A stretch of DNA of 64,000 nucleotides from Stutzerimonas zhaodongensis (GCF_003696365.1 NZ_RFFM01000002.1:868001-932000); one strand, 5' to 3'. Shown: positions 1 through 9,138, counted from the stretch's first letter. Program-made: numbers and translations. Notes: generated by a model from the letters alone, not told the origin.

Positions 1-354
1 GAACTGCTGGGGCATGGCGGCCCGGCAGACATCATCCACATCAGCGATGACGTCACTCGAGTGGGCAGCAAAAAACACATCGCCTACGCTGCCAGCAAAG
101 CCGGACTGGACAACCTCACGCTATCGTTCGCCGCTCGACTGGCGCCAGCAATCAAGGTCAATGGGATTGCCCCGGCGCTGATACAGTTCAACGAAGGCGA
201 TGACGAGGAATACCGCCGCAAGGCGTTGGCAAAGTCCGCCCTTGGTATCGAGCCCGGCGCCGAGGTGATCTACCAGAGCTTGCGCTATCTGCTCGATAAC
301 CCCTATGTCACCGGCACTACGCTGAGCGTGAATGGCGGCCGTCATCTGATCTGA
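1..354 (+). CDS. folM: Dihydromonapterin reductase FolM (3' part)
   Basis: The reading frame is open from the first base of the window, so the N-terminus lies outside. The visible 117 residues are the C-terminal part of a short-chain dehydrogenase: a YAASKAGL block carrying the catalytic Tyr and Lys, followed by [11 protein letters not shown] and a C-terminal [14 protein letters not shown] substrate-loop region typical of FolM. FolM reduces dihydromonapterin to tetrahydromonapterin, the pterin cofactor used by phenylalanine hydroxylase in pseudomonads (known for the family). In Pseudomonas it normally sits with folE and folX; here only a broken folX follows. Family assignment is strong; the exact pterin substrate is inferred from the neighbouring folX remnant. 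Confidence 0.85.
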   Translation, partial: ELLGHGGPADIIHISDDVTRVGSKKHIAYAASKAGLDNLTLSFAARLAPAIKVNGIAPALIQFNEGDDEEYRRKALAKSALGIEPGAEVIYQSLRYLLDNPYVTGTTLSVNGGRHLI

Positions 355-365
355 GGCGCGAAGGA

Positions 366-611
366 ATGCCAGGCGGCCGACGCGGTGCGTCAACGGCATC
401 AAGCACGCACCGAACTACTGCACTGTAACCAAGATGATCATTCAGCACGTCGAGGGCAACCGATTCGCGCTGCGCGAGCGCCTCACGCAGGAACCTCGAT
501 CTGATCATGGTGCTTCCGCAGGTACGCTACGCCGAAGTGATAGATAAGCCCTGCGCCTTGCGTATCGCCGGATCGGTATCTTTCACCCTGACGGCGCATC
601 GCGACTGCTGA
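366..611 (+). pseudogene. folX: Decayed dihydroneopterin triphosphate epimerase (folX remnant)
   Basis: No intact frame exists, but three pieces read as FolX in order. AADAV is encoded at 373-387. After a shift, [15 protein letters not shown] and then [19 protein letters not shown] run from 389 to about 493. After a second shift, [15 protein letters not shown] and a tail ending SVSFTLTAHRDC run to a TGA at 609-611. The intact family reads [63 protein letters not shown]. About the first 45 residues are missing; an ATG at 366 may be the original start fused to internal sequence by a deletion. The gene lies directly behind folM, as in other pseudomonads. It cannot make a working enzyme. Confidence 0.85.
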
Positions 612-778
612 CCCTGCCATCGCAGCATTCCACCATTGACCGTAATCGCTCAGCTCATTGCGGATTGACGTCTCTCACACTCGATGCCGGCATGCAGGTT
701 AAGTTGTTTGGTCGTATGGCTCAGGGCAACTGTGGAGGTTATGATCCCGCCGACGTCTGCAACGCCGAGACCCATCTC

Positions 779-1072
779 ATGAATGATCAAGAACGCACCG
801 AACTCGAAGCCGCGGCCTTCCGTCGTCTGGTCCAGCACCTGCGTAGCCGCCCGGACGCACAGAACATCGACCTGATGAACCTGGCTGGTTTCTGCCGCAA
901 CTGCCTGTCCAAGTGGTACAAGGCCGCAGCCGATGACCTGGACATCGAGGTCAGCATCGATGAAGCCCGTGAAGAGGTGTACGGCATGCCTTACGCGGAA
1001 TGGAAGAAGCGCTACCAGAAGGAAGCAACACCAGAGCAACAGGCCGCTTTCGACAAGAGCCAAAAACCATGA
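779..1072 (+). CDS. DUF1244 family protein
   Basis: A 97-residue small protein with the DUF1244 core: an acidic start (MNDQERTELEAAAFRRL), then IDLMNLAGFCRNCLSKWY and VYGMPYAEWKKRYQ. The paired cysteines in GFCRNC are family hallmarks. The frame stays open upstream to 665, but homologues begin at MNDQ, so the ATG at 779 is preferred. Its stop codon overlaps the start of hopJ by ATGA, so the two are probably co-translated. No biochemical function is established for the family. Confidence 0.88.
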   Translation: MNDQERTELEAAAFRRLVQHLRSRPDAQNIDLMNLAGFCRNCLSKWYKAAADDLDIEVSIDEAREEVYGMPYAEWKKRYQKEATPEQQAAFDKSQKP

Positions 1073-1428
1073 CCAGCCTCAGGGATTTTCGCGCCAGCCT
1101 GCGCAACCGCAATCACCCCTTCAGCGAAACGCTGGCGTTCATATCCAACGCCTACGACTATCAGCCGAGTCGCTTTTTCAATGGCAACGTTGAAAACGCC
1201 GCCGGTGAGAACGAGGGGTCATGTAAGACGCTTGGACTTGCCGTTCTGGAAGGCTTTTCCACCGAAGAGGCTCTACTGGCGTTTGGCGAGCATTATCAGT
1301 CGGTACTGGAAAATCCAAGCGGCACCGACCATCGCAACATTCGAGCACTGATGGAAACCGGGTTGCCGGGCGTGCGCTTCGATCAGCAGCCGCTGAGACG
1401 CAAACCCGTCAACTTCGAAGAGAAATAA
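1069..1428 (+). CDS. HopJ-family protein
   Basis: A 119-residue protein of the HopJ family (originally named from a type III effector-like protein of plant pathogens, but found across many non-pathogenic Pseudomonas). Recognisable blocks are HPFSETLAFISNAYDYQPSRF, FNGNVENAAGENEGSCKTLGL, and ALLAFGEHYQSVLENP with DHRNIRALM near the end. No secretion signal, membrane segment or type III neighbourhood is present, so an effector role is unlikely here. The start ATG overlaps the DUF1244 stop. Function unknown. Confidence 0.85.
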   Translation: MTSLRDFRASLRNRNHPFSETLAFISNAYDYQPSRFFNGNVENAAGENEGSCKTLGLAVLEGFSTEEALLAFGEHYQSVLENPSGTDHRNIRALMETGLPGVRFDQQPLRRKPVNFEEK

Positions 1429-1649
1429 AAAAGGGCCGGCCATGCACTTGGGGAAGGCTTGATAGCGGACGGCCCTGAAACCAAAGAGGCGTTTTCGAGA
1501 CCAAGTGTCGGCTTCAAGCGCAACGGCAGCCATTCACCAATATCGATTGCTCATATAGTCGAAGTCTATTGAACGGCCGCGAAGGCCAGCCTTTTCCCTG
1601 CAGGGCAAAGCGGGTAAGGTCCTGTCCGTTCCCATCCTGAGTAAACTAT

Positions 1650-2408
1650 ATGCCCATCACGGCACTTTCCGGCCCGCAGTATCTGCGTGAAGGCCTGAAG
1701 CTGATCCTCAGCCCCGGGTTACGTCTGTTCGTCATACTCCCTCTGACGGTCAACCTGCTGTTGTTCGGCGGCCTTATCTATCTTGCCCTTAGCCAGTTTG
1801 GCAGCTGGGTCGATACATTCATGCCAAGCCTGCCCGAATGGCTGATGTTTCTGGAATACATCCTCTGGCCGTTATTTGTCGTCCTCGTCGTGCTGATGGT
1901 GTTTTTCACCTTCACCATGCTGGCGAACATCATCGCCGCCCCGTTCAATGGCTTTCTTGCCGAGAAGGTTGAAACGGTAGCCCGCGGTGAAGACAGTTCC
2001 CCGCCCTTCAGCTGGACCGAGCTGCTGGCCATTCTTCCCCGCACGATCGGGCGCGAGGCGCGCAAGTTGGCCTACTTCGCCCCCCGTGCGGTGGCATTGC
2101 TGATTCTTTCATTCATCCCGGTGGTCAACCTGGTCGCTGCACCTCTGTGGCTTCTATTCGGGATATGGATGATGGCGGTGCAGTACATCGACTACCCGGC
2201 GGACAACAACAAGATGAGTTGGGCAGAGATGATGATCTGGCTACGCCAGCGACGCTGGAAGAGCTTGAGCTTCGGCGCGGTGACCTACGCTGCACTGCTC
2301 ATTCCGGTGCTGAACCTGCTGATCATGCCGGCGGCTGTGGCAGGCGCGACGCTATTCTGGGTCCGCGAAGGCGGAAAGAAACACCTTGTACCGGTGAAAG
2401 CCCCGTAA
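1650..2408 (+). CDS. cysZ: Sulfate transporter CysZ
   Basis: A 252-residue inner-membrane protein with hydrophobic segments at about residues 25-50, 65-95, 140-175 and 205-235. Family motifs are visible: the [14 protein letters not shown] start, a central [24 protein letters not shown], and [13 protein letters not shown]. CysZ imports sulfate for cysteine synthesis. It stands alone rather than in a cys operon, which is usual in Pseudomonas. No strong ribosome binding site precedes the ATG; the start is taken from family length. Confidence 0.92.
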   Translation: MPITALSGPQYLREGLKLILSPGLRLFVILPLTVNLLLFGGLIYLALSQFGSWVDTFMPSLPEWLMFLEYILWPLFVVLVVLMVFFTFTMLANIIAAPFNGFLAEKVETVARGEDSSPPFSWTELLAILPRTIGREARKLAYFAPRAVALLILSFIPVVNLVAAPLWLLFGIWMMAVQYIDYPADNNKMSWAEMMIWLRQRRWKSLSFGAVTYAALLIPVLNLLIMPAAVAGATLFWVREGGKKHLVPVKAP

Positions 2409-2430
2409 GGGCTGGCTGAGTAGTTGCATA

Positions 2431-2465
2431 ATTCCGCGGCGCGCACGCCAAGCGCACCGCGGGAT
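2431..2465. terminator. Possible convergent terminator hairpin
   Basis: ATTCCGCGG at 2431-2439 can pair with CCGCGGGAT at 2457-2465 (one G-T pair) around a 17-base loop. It lies between the convergent cysZ and OYE genes. No T-run follows on either strand, so this is only a weak call. Confidence 0.3.
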
Positions 2466-2478
2466 TGGTCGAAAGCGC

Positions 2479-3588
2479 TTACGCCAAGGTTTTCAGCGCC
2501 TCTCGGCTGAACGGCAGAATGTCCTGCATGCGTCCTTCACGCACTTTCAACGCCCAATCAGGATCACAGATCAGCGCACGACCCACAGCGACGAGATCGA
2601 ACTCCTGCTTGTTCAACCGCTCGAGCAGCCCTTCGATATTGGCCGGTTGCGCGACCTTGTCGGTTTTGACCATGAACTGCAGGAACTCGCCGTCCAGTCC
2701 GACACTGCCGACAGTGATCGTTGGCTTACCCGTCAGCTGACGAGTCCAGCCAGCCAGATTGAGGTCCGAACCTTCGAATTCGGGCTCCCAGAAGCGCCGC
2801 GTCGAGCAATGGAAGATGTCTACACCGGCCGCCGATAGAGGCGCGAGAAACTCGCCCAGCGCATCAGACGTCGTGACCAGTCGCGCCGTGTAGTCCTGTT
2901 GCTTCCACTGAGAAAAACGGAAGATTATTGGAAAACCCTCCCCTACCGCTGCTCTGACTGCTCTGATCAGCTCGATGGCGAAGCGCGAGCGGTTGGCCAA
3001 GCTACCGCCATATTCATCGCTGCGCTGATTGCTGCCTTCCCAGAAAAACTGGTCGATCAGGTAGCCGTGAGCACCATGAATTTCTACCCCATCCATGCCG
3101 ATTGCTTTGGCGTCTGCTGCGGCCTGAGCGAACGCGGCAATCACTTCCTGGATGTCTTCTTTGGTCATGCCATGCACGACCACCTGGCCATCCTTGACCT
3201 TTTCCATCGGGCCATAGCCGGGCACGTCAGCTTCTGGTTCGGTACCTATGCGCCGCACGTTGCCCACATGCCAAAGCTGCGGGACGATCTTGCCGCCCGC
3301 GGCATGTACGGCATCAACCACGTCTTTCCAGCCCGCCAGCGCGTCGTCTCCGTAGAAACGCGGCACATGCGGATAACCATTGGCCGCCTTATGCCCTACC
3401 GTAGTGCCCTCGGTAATGATCAGTCCGACGCCTGAAGCGGCACGGCGACGGTAATACTCGACCACGTCGGCAGTCGGCACACCATTGGGTGAAAAGGACC
3501 GAGTCATCGGTGCCATGACCACGCGCGTAGGGAGGCGCAGGTTACCGAGTTCGAACGGCTGGAACAGAGCATTTACGGCAGCAGTCAT
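2479..3588 (-). CDS. Old Yellow Enzyme-family NADH:flavin oxidoreductase
   Basis: A 369-residue FMN-dependent TIM-barrel enzyme. It shows LFQPFELGNLRLPTRVVMAPMTR at the start, a central EIHGAHGYLIDQFFWEGSNQR with the usual His, GGSLANRSRF, and a C-terminal VGRALICDPDW phosphate-binding part. Such enzymes reduce activated C=C bonds of enones, quinones or nitro compounds, often in electrophile detoxification. The barrel carries His-Gly-Ala-His where others have His-x-x-Asn. A strong AAGGAGATAACG precedes the ATG. It lies downstream of a TetR gene, and a copy of the same operator-like sequence sits in front of both. The real substrate is unknown. Confidence 0.9.
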   Translation of the reverse strand: MTAAVNALFQPFELGNLRLPTRVVMAPMTRSFSPNGVPTADVVEYYRRRAASGVGLIITEGTTVGHKAANGYPHVPRFYGDDALAGWKDVVDAVHAAGGKIVPQLWHVGNVRRIGTEPEADVPGYGPMEKVKDGQVVVHGMTKEDIQEVIAAFAQAAADAKAIGMDGVEIHGAHGYLIDQFFWEGSNQRSDEYGGSLANRSRFAIELIRAVRAAVGEGFPIIFRFSQWKQQDYTARLVTTSDALGEFLAPLSAAGVDIFHCSTRRFWEPEFEGSDLNLAGWTRQLTGKPTITVGSVGLDGEFLQFMVKTDKVAQPANIEGLLERLNKQEFDLVAVGRALICDPDWALKVREGRMQDILPFSREALKTLA

Positions 3589-3616
3589 CGTTATCTCCTT
3601 GTTGGTTTCAATCGAA

Positions 3617-3632
3617 AGGCGACCGGTCGTCT
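3617..3632. promoter_or_regulatory. Putative TetR operator in front of the OYE gene
   Basis: The 16 bases AGGCGACCGGTCGTCT form an inverted repeat with a single mismatch, centred on the palindrome GACCGGTC. They lie about 30 bp upstream of the OYE start codon. The 12-base core GACCGGTCGTCT recurs exactly at 4263-4274 in front of the regulator gene. NemR-type regulators are known to bind GACC/GGTC-type palindromes before OYE genes. Confidence 0.65.
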
Positions 3633-3652
3633 CACCCGTCGCGCAAAAAAAA

Positions 3653-4249
3653 TCAGCGAACCTTCAGCAGACGCTCAAGTTGGGCCAGGAAGATCTCCAG
3701 AGGCGCGACCGAACGGCCAACCTTCATGCGCAACAGCGCGCCTTCCCAGGCGTTACCGATAAACTCTGCCAGCGCATGGCAATCGGTGTCCGAATCAAGC
3801 TCTCCTTCGAGCCGAGCTTGCTCGAGGCAGTCAGCCAGAGTGCTGACCGATTGCGTCAGAATGCTTTCAACTCGATGGCCGATCGGTTGCGAAAGCTCCG
3901 CCATTTCAAAGCTGAGACTTCCGATAAAACAGTGGTACTCCGGGCTCTGCTGGCGAGAGAAGTGCGCCAGCAACTCAGCGTAGTAGCCAACAATGCGCTG
4001 ACAGGGAGGTGAAGCCAGACTGGTAAGCGCTGACCGATAACGTGCGAGTCTGGGCGAGTAAAGGTACTCCAGTGCCTGCAGCGCAAAGTCTTCCTTGCTG
4101 GCGAAGTAGTGATAAAAGGAGCCTTTGGGGATGCCGGCAGCCTTGACGATCTCCAGCACACCGGTGCCGTGATACCCGCGACGTGTCATGACCTGCGCGC
4201 CTTTGGCCAGGATCAGGTCACGCTTGTCGTTTCGAGCTTGAAGATTCAT
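3653..4249 (-). CDS. TetR/AcrR-family repressor
   Basis: A 198-residue regulator. The N-terminal HTH is clear: RDLILAKGAQVMTRRGYHGTGVLEIV followed by GIPKGSFYHYFASKEDFA, close to NemR/AcuR-type TetR proteins. The C-terminal ligand domain contains one cysteine (CFIGSLSFEMAE) in the position typical of NemR-like proteins, which sense electrophiles through cysteine. It lies upstream of the OYE gene on the same strand with a 64-bp gap. The operator-like GACCGGTC lies about 14 bp upstream of the ATG, so autorepression is likely. Ligand unknown. Confidence 0.88.
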   Translation of the reverse strand: MNLQARNDKRDLILAKGAQVMTRRGYHGTGVLEIVKAAGIPKGSFYHYFASKEDFALQALEYLYSPRLARYRSALTSLASPPCQRIVGYYAELLAHFSRQQSPEYHCFIGSLSFEMAELSQPIGHRVESILTQSVSTLADCLEQARLEGELDSDTDCHALAEFIGNAWEGALLRMKVGRSVAPLEIFLAQLERLLKVR

Positions 4250-4258
4250 GGACCGAGC

Positions 4259-4274
4259 ATATGACCGGTCGTCT
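4259..4274. promoter_or_regulatory. Putative TetR operator in front of the regulator gene
   Basis: ATATGACCGGTCGTCT repeats the 12-base core GACCGGTCGTCT seen at 3621-3632. It sits immediately upstream of the TetR start codon (about 10-25 bp), where repressor binding would block its own transcription. The left arm is less conserved than in the OYE copy. Confidence 0.6.
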
Positions 4275-4402
4275 AACGCGGACAGTACTATCGACCGTGT
4301 TTATTTTGAGGAAACTGCCGAGACGATAGCGCGGCTCGAAAGAGCAGCGGATGGACCAGTACCAGACGCAGCGGCTGGGCGCTTAGCGACTGGCAACCAA
4401 GG

Positions 4403-4885
4403 TCAGGCGAGTGCGCTTTCGATGGCCTGTATCAGCGCTGGGTCATCTGGCGCCGTGCGGGGTGAAAACCGCGCCAGCACTCGCCCGTGCTTGTCGACGA
4501 GAAATTTTTCGAAGTTCCAACTGATGTCCCCAGGAAAATCAGCCCCCTCGCCTGCCAGCAGTCGATACAGCGGATGCCGATGAGCGCCGTTGACTTCAAG
4601 CTTGCTGCTCAAGGGAAAGCTGATTCCGTACTGCTCATTGCAGAACTGCAGAATCTCGGCATCGCTTCCGGGCTCCTGCGCGGCGAACTGATTGCAAGGA
4701 ACGCCCAACACGCCGAATCCACGATCTTTATAGCGCTGATGCAGTTCTTGCAAGCCAGCATACTGAGGAGTCAATCCGCATTCGGAGGCGACGTTGACCA
4801 CCAGTGTCAGCTGATTTTTGAAGGGCGCCAGGGGCAGCTCCTGGCCAGCGAGGCCGGGTAGGACCAAATCATGGAACGCGCTCAT
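4403..4885 (-). CDS. Glutathione peroxidase-family thiol peroxidase
   Basis: A 160-residue GPx-fold enzyme. The catalytic block VVNVASECGLTPQYAGLQEL has cysteine at the peroxidatic position (about residue 36), not selenocysteine. LGVPCNQFAAQEPG and the late ISWNFEKFLVDKHG supply the Gln and Trp/Asn of the catalytic set. Bacterial Cys-type GPx proteins reduce peroxides, usually with thioredoxin. The strong GGAGAAGTGAG before the ATG fixes the start. It lies downstream of slyD but is separated from it by a terminator. Confidence 0.92.
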   Translation of the reverse strand: MSAFHDLVLPGLAGQELPLAPFKNQLTLVVNVASECGLTPQYAGLQELHQRYKDRGFGVLGVPCNQFAAQEPGSDAEILQFCNEQYGISFPLSSKLEVNGAHRHPLYRLLAGEGADFPGDISWNFEKFLVDKHGRVLARFSPRTAPDDPALIQAIESALA

Positions 4886-4902
4886 CTCACTTCTCCAGAG
4901 GG

Positions 4903-4934
4903 TAAAAAAGCGCTCCGGCAGTACCGAAGCGCTT
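4903..4934 (-). terminator. Rho-independent terminator of slyD
   Basis: AAGCGCTCCGG and CCGAAGCGCTT pair around CAGTA with one mismatch. Read on the minus strand the stem is followed by a run of T, so it terminates slyD before the glutathione peroxidase gene. Confidence 0.8.
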
Positions 4935-4994
4935 CCATTGCTCGATCACCCGGATCGAAGCCAGTCGCTGCCTGTACGCGTTCCCGGCGGGGTA

Positions 4995-5480
4995 TCAGTG
5001 GTGATGACCACCTTCACCATGAACGTGACCATGTGCAATTTCTTCATCGCTGGCCTCGCGCACTTCGACAATCTTGACCTCGAAATTGAGGCGCTGCCCA
5101 GCCAGCGGATGGTTTCCATCGACGATGACATCGTCGCCCTCAACGTCACGGATGGTGACGATCTGCATACCGCCATCCGGGCCCGAGGCATGGAACTGCA
5201 TACCGACTTCCAATTCGTCGACGCCTTCGAACATCGCGCGATTAAGGGTCGCAACCAGCTCGGGGCTGTACTCACCGTAAGCATCCTGCGGCTCGATGGC
5301 GACCTTCACCTCATCACCGCCCTGCTTGCCTTCCAGAGCTTTTTCCAGGCCAGCGATGATATTGCCTGCACCGTGCAGGTAGACCAGCGGCGCGCCGCCG
5401 GCAGAGCTGTCGATCACTTCACCGGCATCATTGGTGAGTGTGTAGTCGATTGACACAGCCTTGTTAGCGGCAATCTGCAT
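4995..5480 (-). CDS. slyD: FKBP-type peptidyl-prolyl isomerase SlyD
   Basis: A 161-residue cytosolic prolyl isomerase/chaperone. The FKBP halves flank an inserted-flap region: YTLTNDAGEVIDSS and PLVYLHGAGNIIAGLEKALEG first, then VDGNHPLAGQRLNFEVKIVEV. The C-terminus is histidine rich (AHGHVHGEGGHHH), the metal-binding tail of SlyD; it is shorter than in E. coli. Family roles are protein folding and nickel delivery. It has its own terminator. Confidence 0.93.
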   Translation of the reverse strand: MQIAANKAVSIDYTLTNDAGEVIDSSAGGAPLVYLHGAGNIIAGLEKALEGKQGGDEVKVAIEPQDAYGEYSPELVATLNRAMFEGVDELEVGMQFHASGPDGGMQIVTIRDVEGDDVIVDGNHPLAGQRLNFEVKIVEVREASDEEIAHGHVHGEGGHHH

Positions 5481-5719
5481 GAGGCGAAACCTTTATGGAG
5501 GAATGTGATGCCAAAGTCTAACCGCGAGCTGCGCCGATTGCGAACAGAGCCCGGATAAACGGGACCATTCTTGATTCAAACCAACTTTCTCGAACACCTG
5601 CCTCGGACGGTGTCGCATACAACCTTTGGAGAGCATCGAAACGGCCCAGTCTGTGACAGAATCCGCGACGCAAGCTAAGCGATCTATATCAACAATTACC
5701 ACGCACCCAAGGAGCACCG

Positions 5720-6907
5720 ATGTCGGCTCGAAACATCCTGGTGATTAACTGCGGCAGCTCGTCGATCAAGTTCGCGCTGGTCAACGAAGCGCAATCGACC
5801 TTTCCTTTGCAAGGCCTGGCCGAACGCCTCGGCAGCCCGGAAGCCGTGCTCCATTGGCAATTGGGCGACACCAAGCAGAGTCTGGACATTCCAGGCGCGG
5901 ACCATCGCGCAGCGTTGGAAAAGCTGCTGCCACTGGCGCAGGACGCCGCGGGCGGCAAGCTCGACGGCATCGGGCATCGGGTCGTGCACGGAGGCGAACA
6001 CTTCACTGGTTCGAGCCTGATCAACGAGCAGGTGCTCCAGGCTATCCGTGACAGCGCCCAACTGGCGCCCTTGCATAACCCGGCCAACCTGGTCGGTATT
6101 GATGCCGCCATTGCGCTGTTCCCAGGTCTGCCACAAGTAAGCGTATTCGACACCGCATTCCACCAAAGTATGCCGGAACACGCGTTCCGCTACGCGGTGC
6201 CGGAGTTCCTCTATAAGGAGCACAGCGTCCGCCGCTACGGCTTCCACGGCACCAGCCACAGCTATGTCAGCAAGCGTGCCGCCGAGATGACCGGCCTGCC
6301 AGTGGACGACAGCAGCTGGCTTACCGCTCACCTGGGCAATGGGTGCTCCACCTGCGCCATCGTCAATGGTGAAAGCCGCGACACCAGCATGGGCCTTACC
6401 CCGCTGGAAGGCTTGGTGATGGGCACCCGCAGCGGCGATGTCGACCCCAACCTGCACAGCTATTTGAACCGGACGCTGGGCTGGAGCCTCGAGCAGATCG
6501 ATCGCATGCTCAACCATGACAGTGGCCTGAAGGGCCTCTCAGGACTGTCCAACGACCTACGTACGCTGCAGGAAGCCCGTGCCGCCGGGCACGCCGGCGC
6601 CAACCTGGCATTCGAAGTCTTCTGCTACCGCCTGGCCAAGTCGCTCGCGAGCATGGCCTGCGCCCTTCCGAAGCTCGATGGGCTGATCTTCACCGGTGGC
6701 ATCGGCGAGAACTCCACAGCCGTGCGGACCCGGACGCTGGAACACCTCAAGCTGTTCAACTTCAAGCTGGACGAAGAAGCTAACGCGCGCTGCACCCGCG
6801 GCGTGGGTGGGGAAATCCAGGCTCCGGGCAGCCCGAGGGTGCTGGTTGTGCCCACCAACGAAGAACGCCAGATCGCGCTGGACACGCTGGCGCTGCTCGA
6901 CGCCTGA
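5720..6907 (+). CDS. ackA: Acetate kinase
   Basis: A 395-residue acetate/sugar kinase-fold enzyme that converts acetyl phosphate and ADP to acetate and ATP. Signatures are [16 protein letters not shown] at the start, [41 protein letters not shown] and the late [20 protein letters not shown] precedes the ATG. It lies upstream of pta in the same direction, and together they link acetyl-CoA to acetate. A terminator-like hairpin in the 100-bp gap may uncouple them partly. Confidence 0.97.
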   Translation: MSARNILVINCGSSSIKFALVNEAQSTFPLQGLAERLGSPEAVLHWQLGDTKQSLDIPGADHRAALEKLLPLAQDAAGGKLDGIGHRVVHGGEHFTGSSLINEQVLQAIRDSAQLAPLHNPANLVGIDAAIALFPGLPQVSVFDTAFHQSMPEHAFRYAVPEFLYKEHSVRRYGFHGTSHSYVSKRAAEMTGLPVDDSSWLTAHLGNGCSTCAIVNGESRDTSMGLTPLEGLVMGTRSGDVDPNLHSYLNRTLGWSLEQIDRMLNHDSGLKGLSGLSNDLRTLQEARAAGHAGANLAFEVFCYRLAKSLASMACALPKLDGLIFTGGIGENSTAVRTRTLEHLKLFNFKLDEEANARCTRGVGGEIQAPGSPRVLVVPTNEERQIALDTLALLDA

Positions 6908-6938
6908 TTGCGCGCCGACAGTCATGCTCATTGCACGG

Positions 6939-6968
6939 ACCCGACGACCATCCACGGCGTCGGGTTTC
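6939..6968 (+). terminator. Terminator-like hairpin between ackA and pta
   Basis: ACCCGACG at 6939-6946 pairs perfectly with CGTCGGGT at 6958-6965, followed by only a short T run. It could attenuate ackA transcription into pta. Confidence 0.5.
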
Positions 6969-7007
6969 GTCTACCTGGCATCCCCCTTCGCTAGATAGGA
7001 GATCATC

Positions 7008-9104
7008 ATGCATACGCTCTTTCTCGCCCCCTGCGGTTTCGGTGGCGGCCTAAACTCCATCAGCCTCGGTCTGATCCGCGCCCTGGAGCGCGCCGGACTG
7101 ACGGTGGGGTTCTTCAAACCGATCGCCCAGCCCTTCCCGCTGGACCAGGGCCGCGAGCGCTCCTGCGTTCTGGTTGAACGCACCCTGAGCATCACATCGC
7201 CCGAACCGTTGCCGCTGGAGCAGGTTGAACGGCAACTGGCAGACGGGGAGCTGGATCTGCTACTGGAAGACGTGGTCAGTCGCTACCAGGAAGTAGCCGC
7301 CGGCAAGGATGTCGTCATCGTCGAAGGCATGGTGCCGACGCGCGAGTTCAACCACACCTCCCGGATCAACACTCATCTGGCCAAAAGCCTGGATGCCGAA
7401 GTCATCCTGATCGCCGCACAGAGCAACGACACACTCAAGCGTCTGGCCGAACGTATCGAGATCCAGGCGCAGCTGTTCGGTGGGGCCAAGGATTCGAAGG
7501 TGCTGGGGGTGATCCTCAACAAGGTCAAGAGCGCCGAGGGCGTGCCTGCCTTTGTCGACCAACTCAAAGCTCAGCTTCCCGTACTAGGGACTCCGGACTT
7601 CCAGCTACTAGGTGCGATTCCGTTCGACGAGACGCTCAACGCGCTGCGTACTCGTGACATCGCCGAACTGCTCGGCGCCAAGGTGCTTCATGCAGGCGAG
7701 TCGGAACAACGCCGCGTCAACAAGATCGTCCTCTGCGCCAGAGCTGTTCCCAATACCGTCCAGCTGCTCGAGCCTGGGGTTCTGGTCGTAACACCGGGTG
7801 ATCGCGACGATATCATCCTTGCCGCGAGCCTGGCATCGCTCAATGGCGTCGAGCTTGCAGGCCTCCTGCTGTGCAGTGATTTCGCGCCCGATCCACGCAT
7901 CCTTGAACTGTGTAAAGCGGCGCTCGATGGCGGTCTTCCAGTGATGACCGTCCAGACGGGTTCTTACGATACCGCCACCAACCTGTTCGGCTTGAACAAG
8001 GAGACTCCGGCTGACGACATCGAGCGCGCCGGCCAGGTCACCGACTTCATCGCCAAGCACTTGCAGCCTGAGCTGCTGCGTACCCGCCTGAGCGCACCAC
8101 GCAGCGAGCTGCGACTGTCACCTCCCGCGTTCCGCTATCAGCTGGTCAAGCGCGCTCAGCAGGCGAACAAGCGTATCGTGCTCCCGGAAGGCAACGAGCC
8201 CCGCACCATTCGCGCGGCTGCGATCTGCCAGGAACGCGGCATAGCCCGTTGCGTACTGCTAGCCAAGCCCGAAGAGGTACAGGCCGTCGCCCGCGAGCAG
8301 GGCATCAACCTGCCGGCAAGTCTGGAGATTCTCGATCCGGACCTGATCACCAACCAGTACGTCGAGCCTATGTGCGAGATGCGCAAGGCCAAAGGCCTTA
8401 CACCCGACGATGCCCGCGAACAACTCAAGGACACCGTCGTATTGGGCACCATGATGCTGGCGCTCGATGAGGTGGACGGCCTGGTTTCAGGCGCCGTGCA
8501 CACCACCGCCAACACCATTCGCCCGGCGTTGCAGCTGATCAAGACGGCACCGGGATACAGCCTGGTATCTTCGGTATTCTTCATGCTGCTGCCTGACCAG
8601 GTACTGGTCTACGGTGACTGCGCAGTAAATCCCAACCCGTCCGCCACCGAGCTGGCTGAGATTGCACTGCAGAGTGCCGAATCGGCCGTTGCGCTTGGCG
8701 TCACGCCGCGCGTGGCGATGATCAGCTATTCCACCGGTACATCTGGCAGTGGTGCTGAAGTGGAGAAGGTGGCCGAGGCAACGCGCATCGCCCAGGAGCG
8801 CGCGCCCCAGCTACCTATCGACGGGCCGCTGCAATACGACGCGGCATCGGTTGCCAGCGTTGGCAAACAGAAAGCGCCGAACAGCCTGGTTGCCGGGCAA
8901 GCCACGGTGTTCATCTTCCCTGATCTGAACACTGGCAACACGACCTACAAGGCCGTCCAGCGCAGCGCAAACGTGATCAGTGTCGGGCCGATGCTCCAGG
9001 GCCTGCGCAAGCCGGTCAACGACCTGTCCCGCGGCGCCTTGGTTGATGACATCGTCTTCACCATCGCCCTGACCGCTCTACAGGCCGATAACCAGAAAGC
9101 CTGA
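7008..9104 (+). CDS. pta: Phosphate acetyltransferase (long form)
   Basis: A 698-residue long-type Pta, interconverting acetyl-CoA and acetyl phosphate. The N-terminal P-loop-like domain (about 1-200, LAPCGFGGGLNSISLGL) is followed by a DRTGG domain (about 215-330) and the catalytic PTA domain (about 375-698), which contains RIVLPEGNEPRTIRAA, VSGAVHTTANTIRPALQ and FPDLNTGNTTYKAVQRSA. The P-loop has GGGLNS rather than a full Walker A. A clear AGGAG lies 8 bases before the ATG. A strong terminator follows. Confidence 0.97.
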   Translation: MHTLFLAPCGFGGGLNSISLGLIRALERAGLTVGFFKPIAQPFPLDQGRERSCVLVERTLSITSPEPLPLEQVERQLADGELDLLLEDVVSRYQEVAAGKDVVIVEGMVPTREFNHTSRINTHLAKSLDAEVILIAAQSNDTLKRLAERIEIQAQLFGGAKDSKVLGVILNKVKSAEGVPAFVDQLKAQLPVLGTPDFQLLGAIPFDETLNALRTRDIAELLGAKVLHAGESEQRRVNKIVLCARAVPNTVQLLEPGVLVVTPGDRDDIILAASLASLNGVELAGLLLCSDFAPDPRILELCKAALDGGLPVMTVQTGSYDTATNLFGLNKETPADDIERAGQVTDFIAKHLQPELLRTRLSAPRSELRLSPPAFRYQLVKRAQQANKRIVLPEGNEPRTIRAAAICQERGIARCVLLAKPEEVQAVAREQGINLPASLEILDPDLITNQYVEPMCEMRKAKGLTPDDAREQLKDTVVLGTMMLALDEVDGLVSGAVHTTANTIRPALQLIKTAPGYSLVSSVFFMLLPDQVLVYGDCAVNPNPSATELAEIALQSAESAVALGVTPRVAMISYSTGTSGSGAEVEKVAEATRIAQERAPQLPIDGPLQYDAASVASVGKQKAPNSLVAGQATVFIFPDLNTGNTTYKAVQRSANVISVGPMLQGLRKPVNDLSRGALVDDIVFTIALTALQADNQKA

Positions 9105-9112
9105 CCTGCGAC

Positions 9113-9138
9113 GCCCGGCCCTTCGTGGCCGGGCTTTC
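9113..9138 (+). terminator. Rho-independent terminator of pta
   Basis: GCCCGGCC and GGCCGGGC form a perfect 8-bp stem around CTTCGT, followed by TTTCCC. It lies 8 bp after the pta stop and excludes any start for the next gene before about 9140. Confidence 0.85.

Noticed and set aside
1434..1485. Terminator after hopJ (GGGCCG ... CGGCCC)
   Set aside because: Loop too large and no T-run; pairing could be chance in GC-rich DNA.
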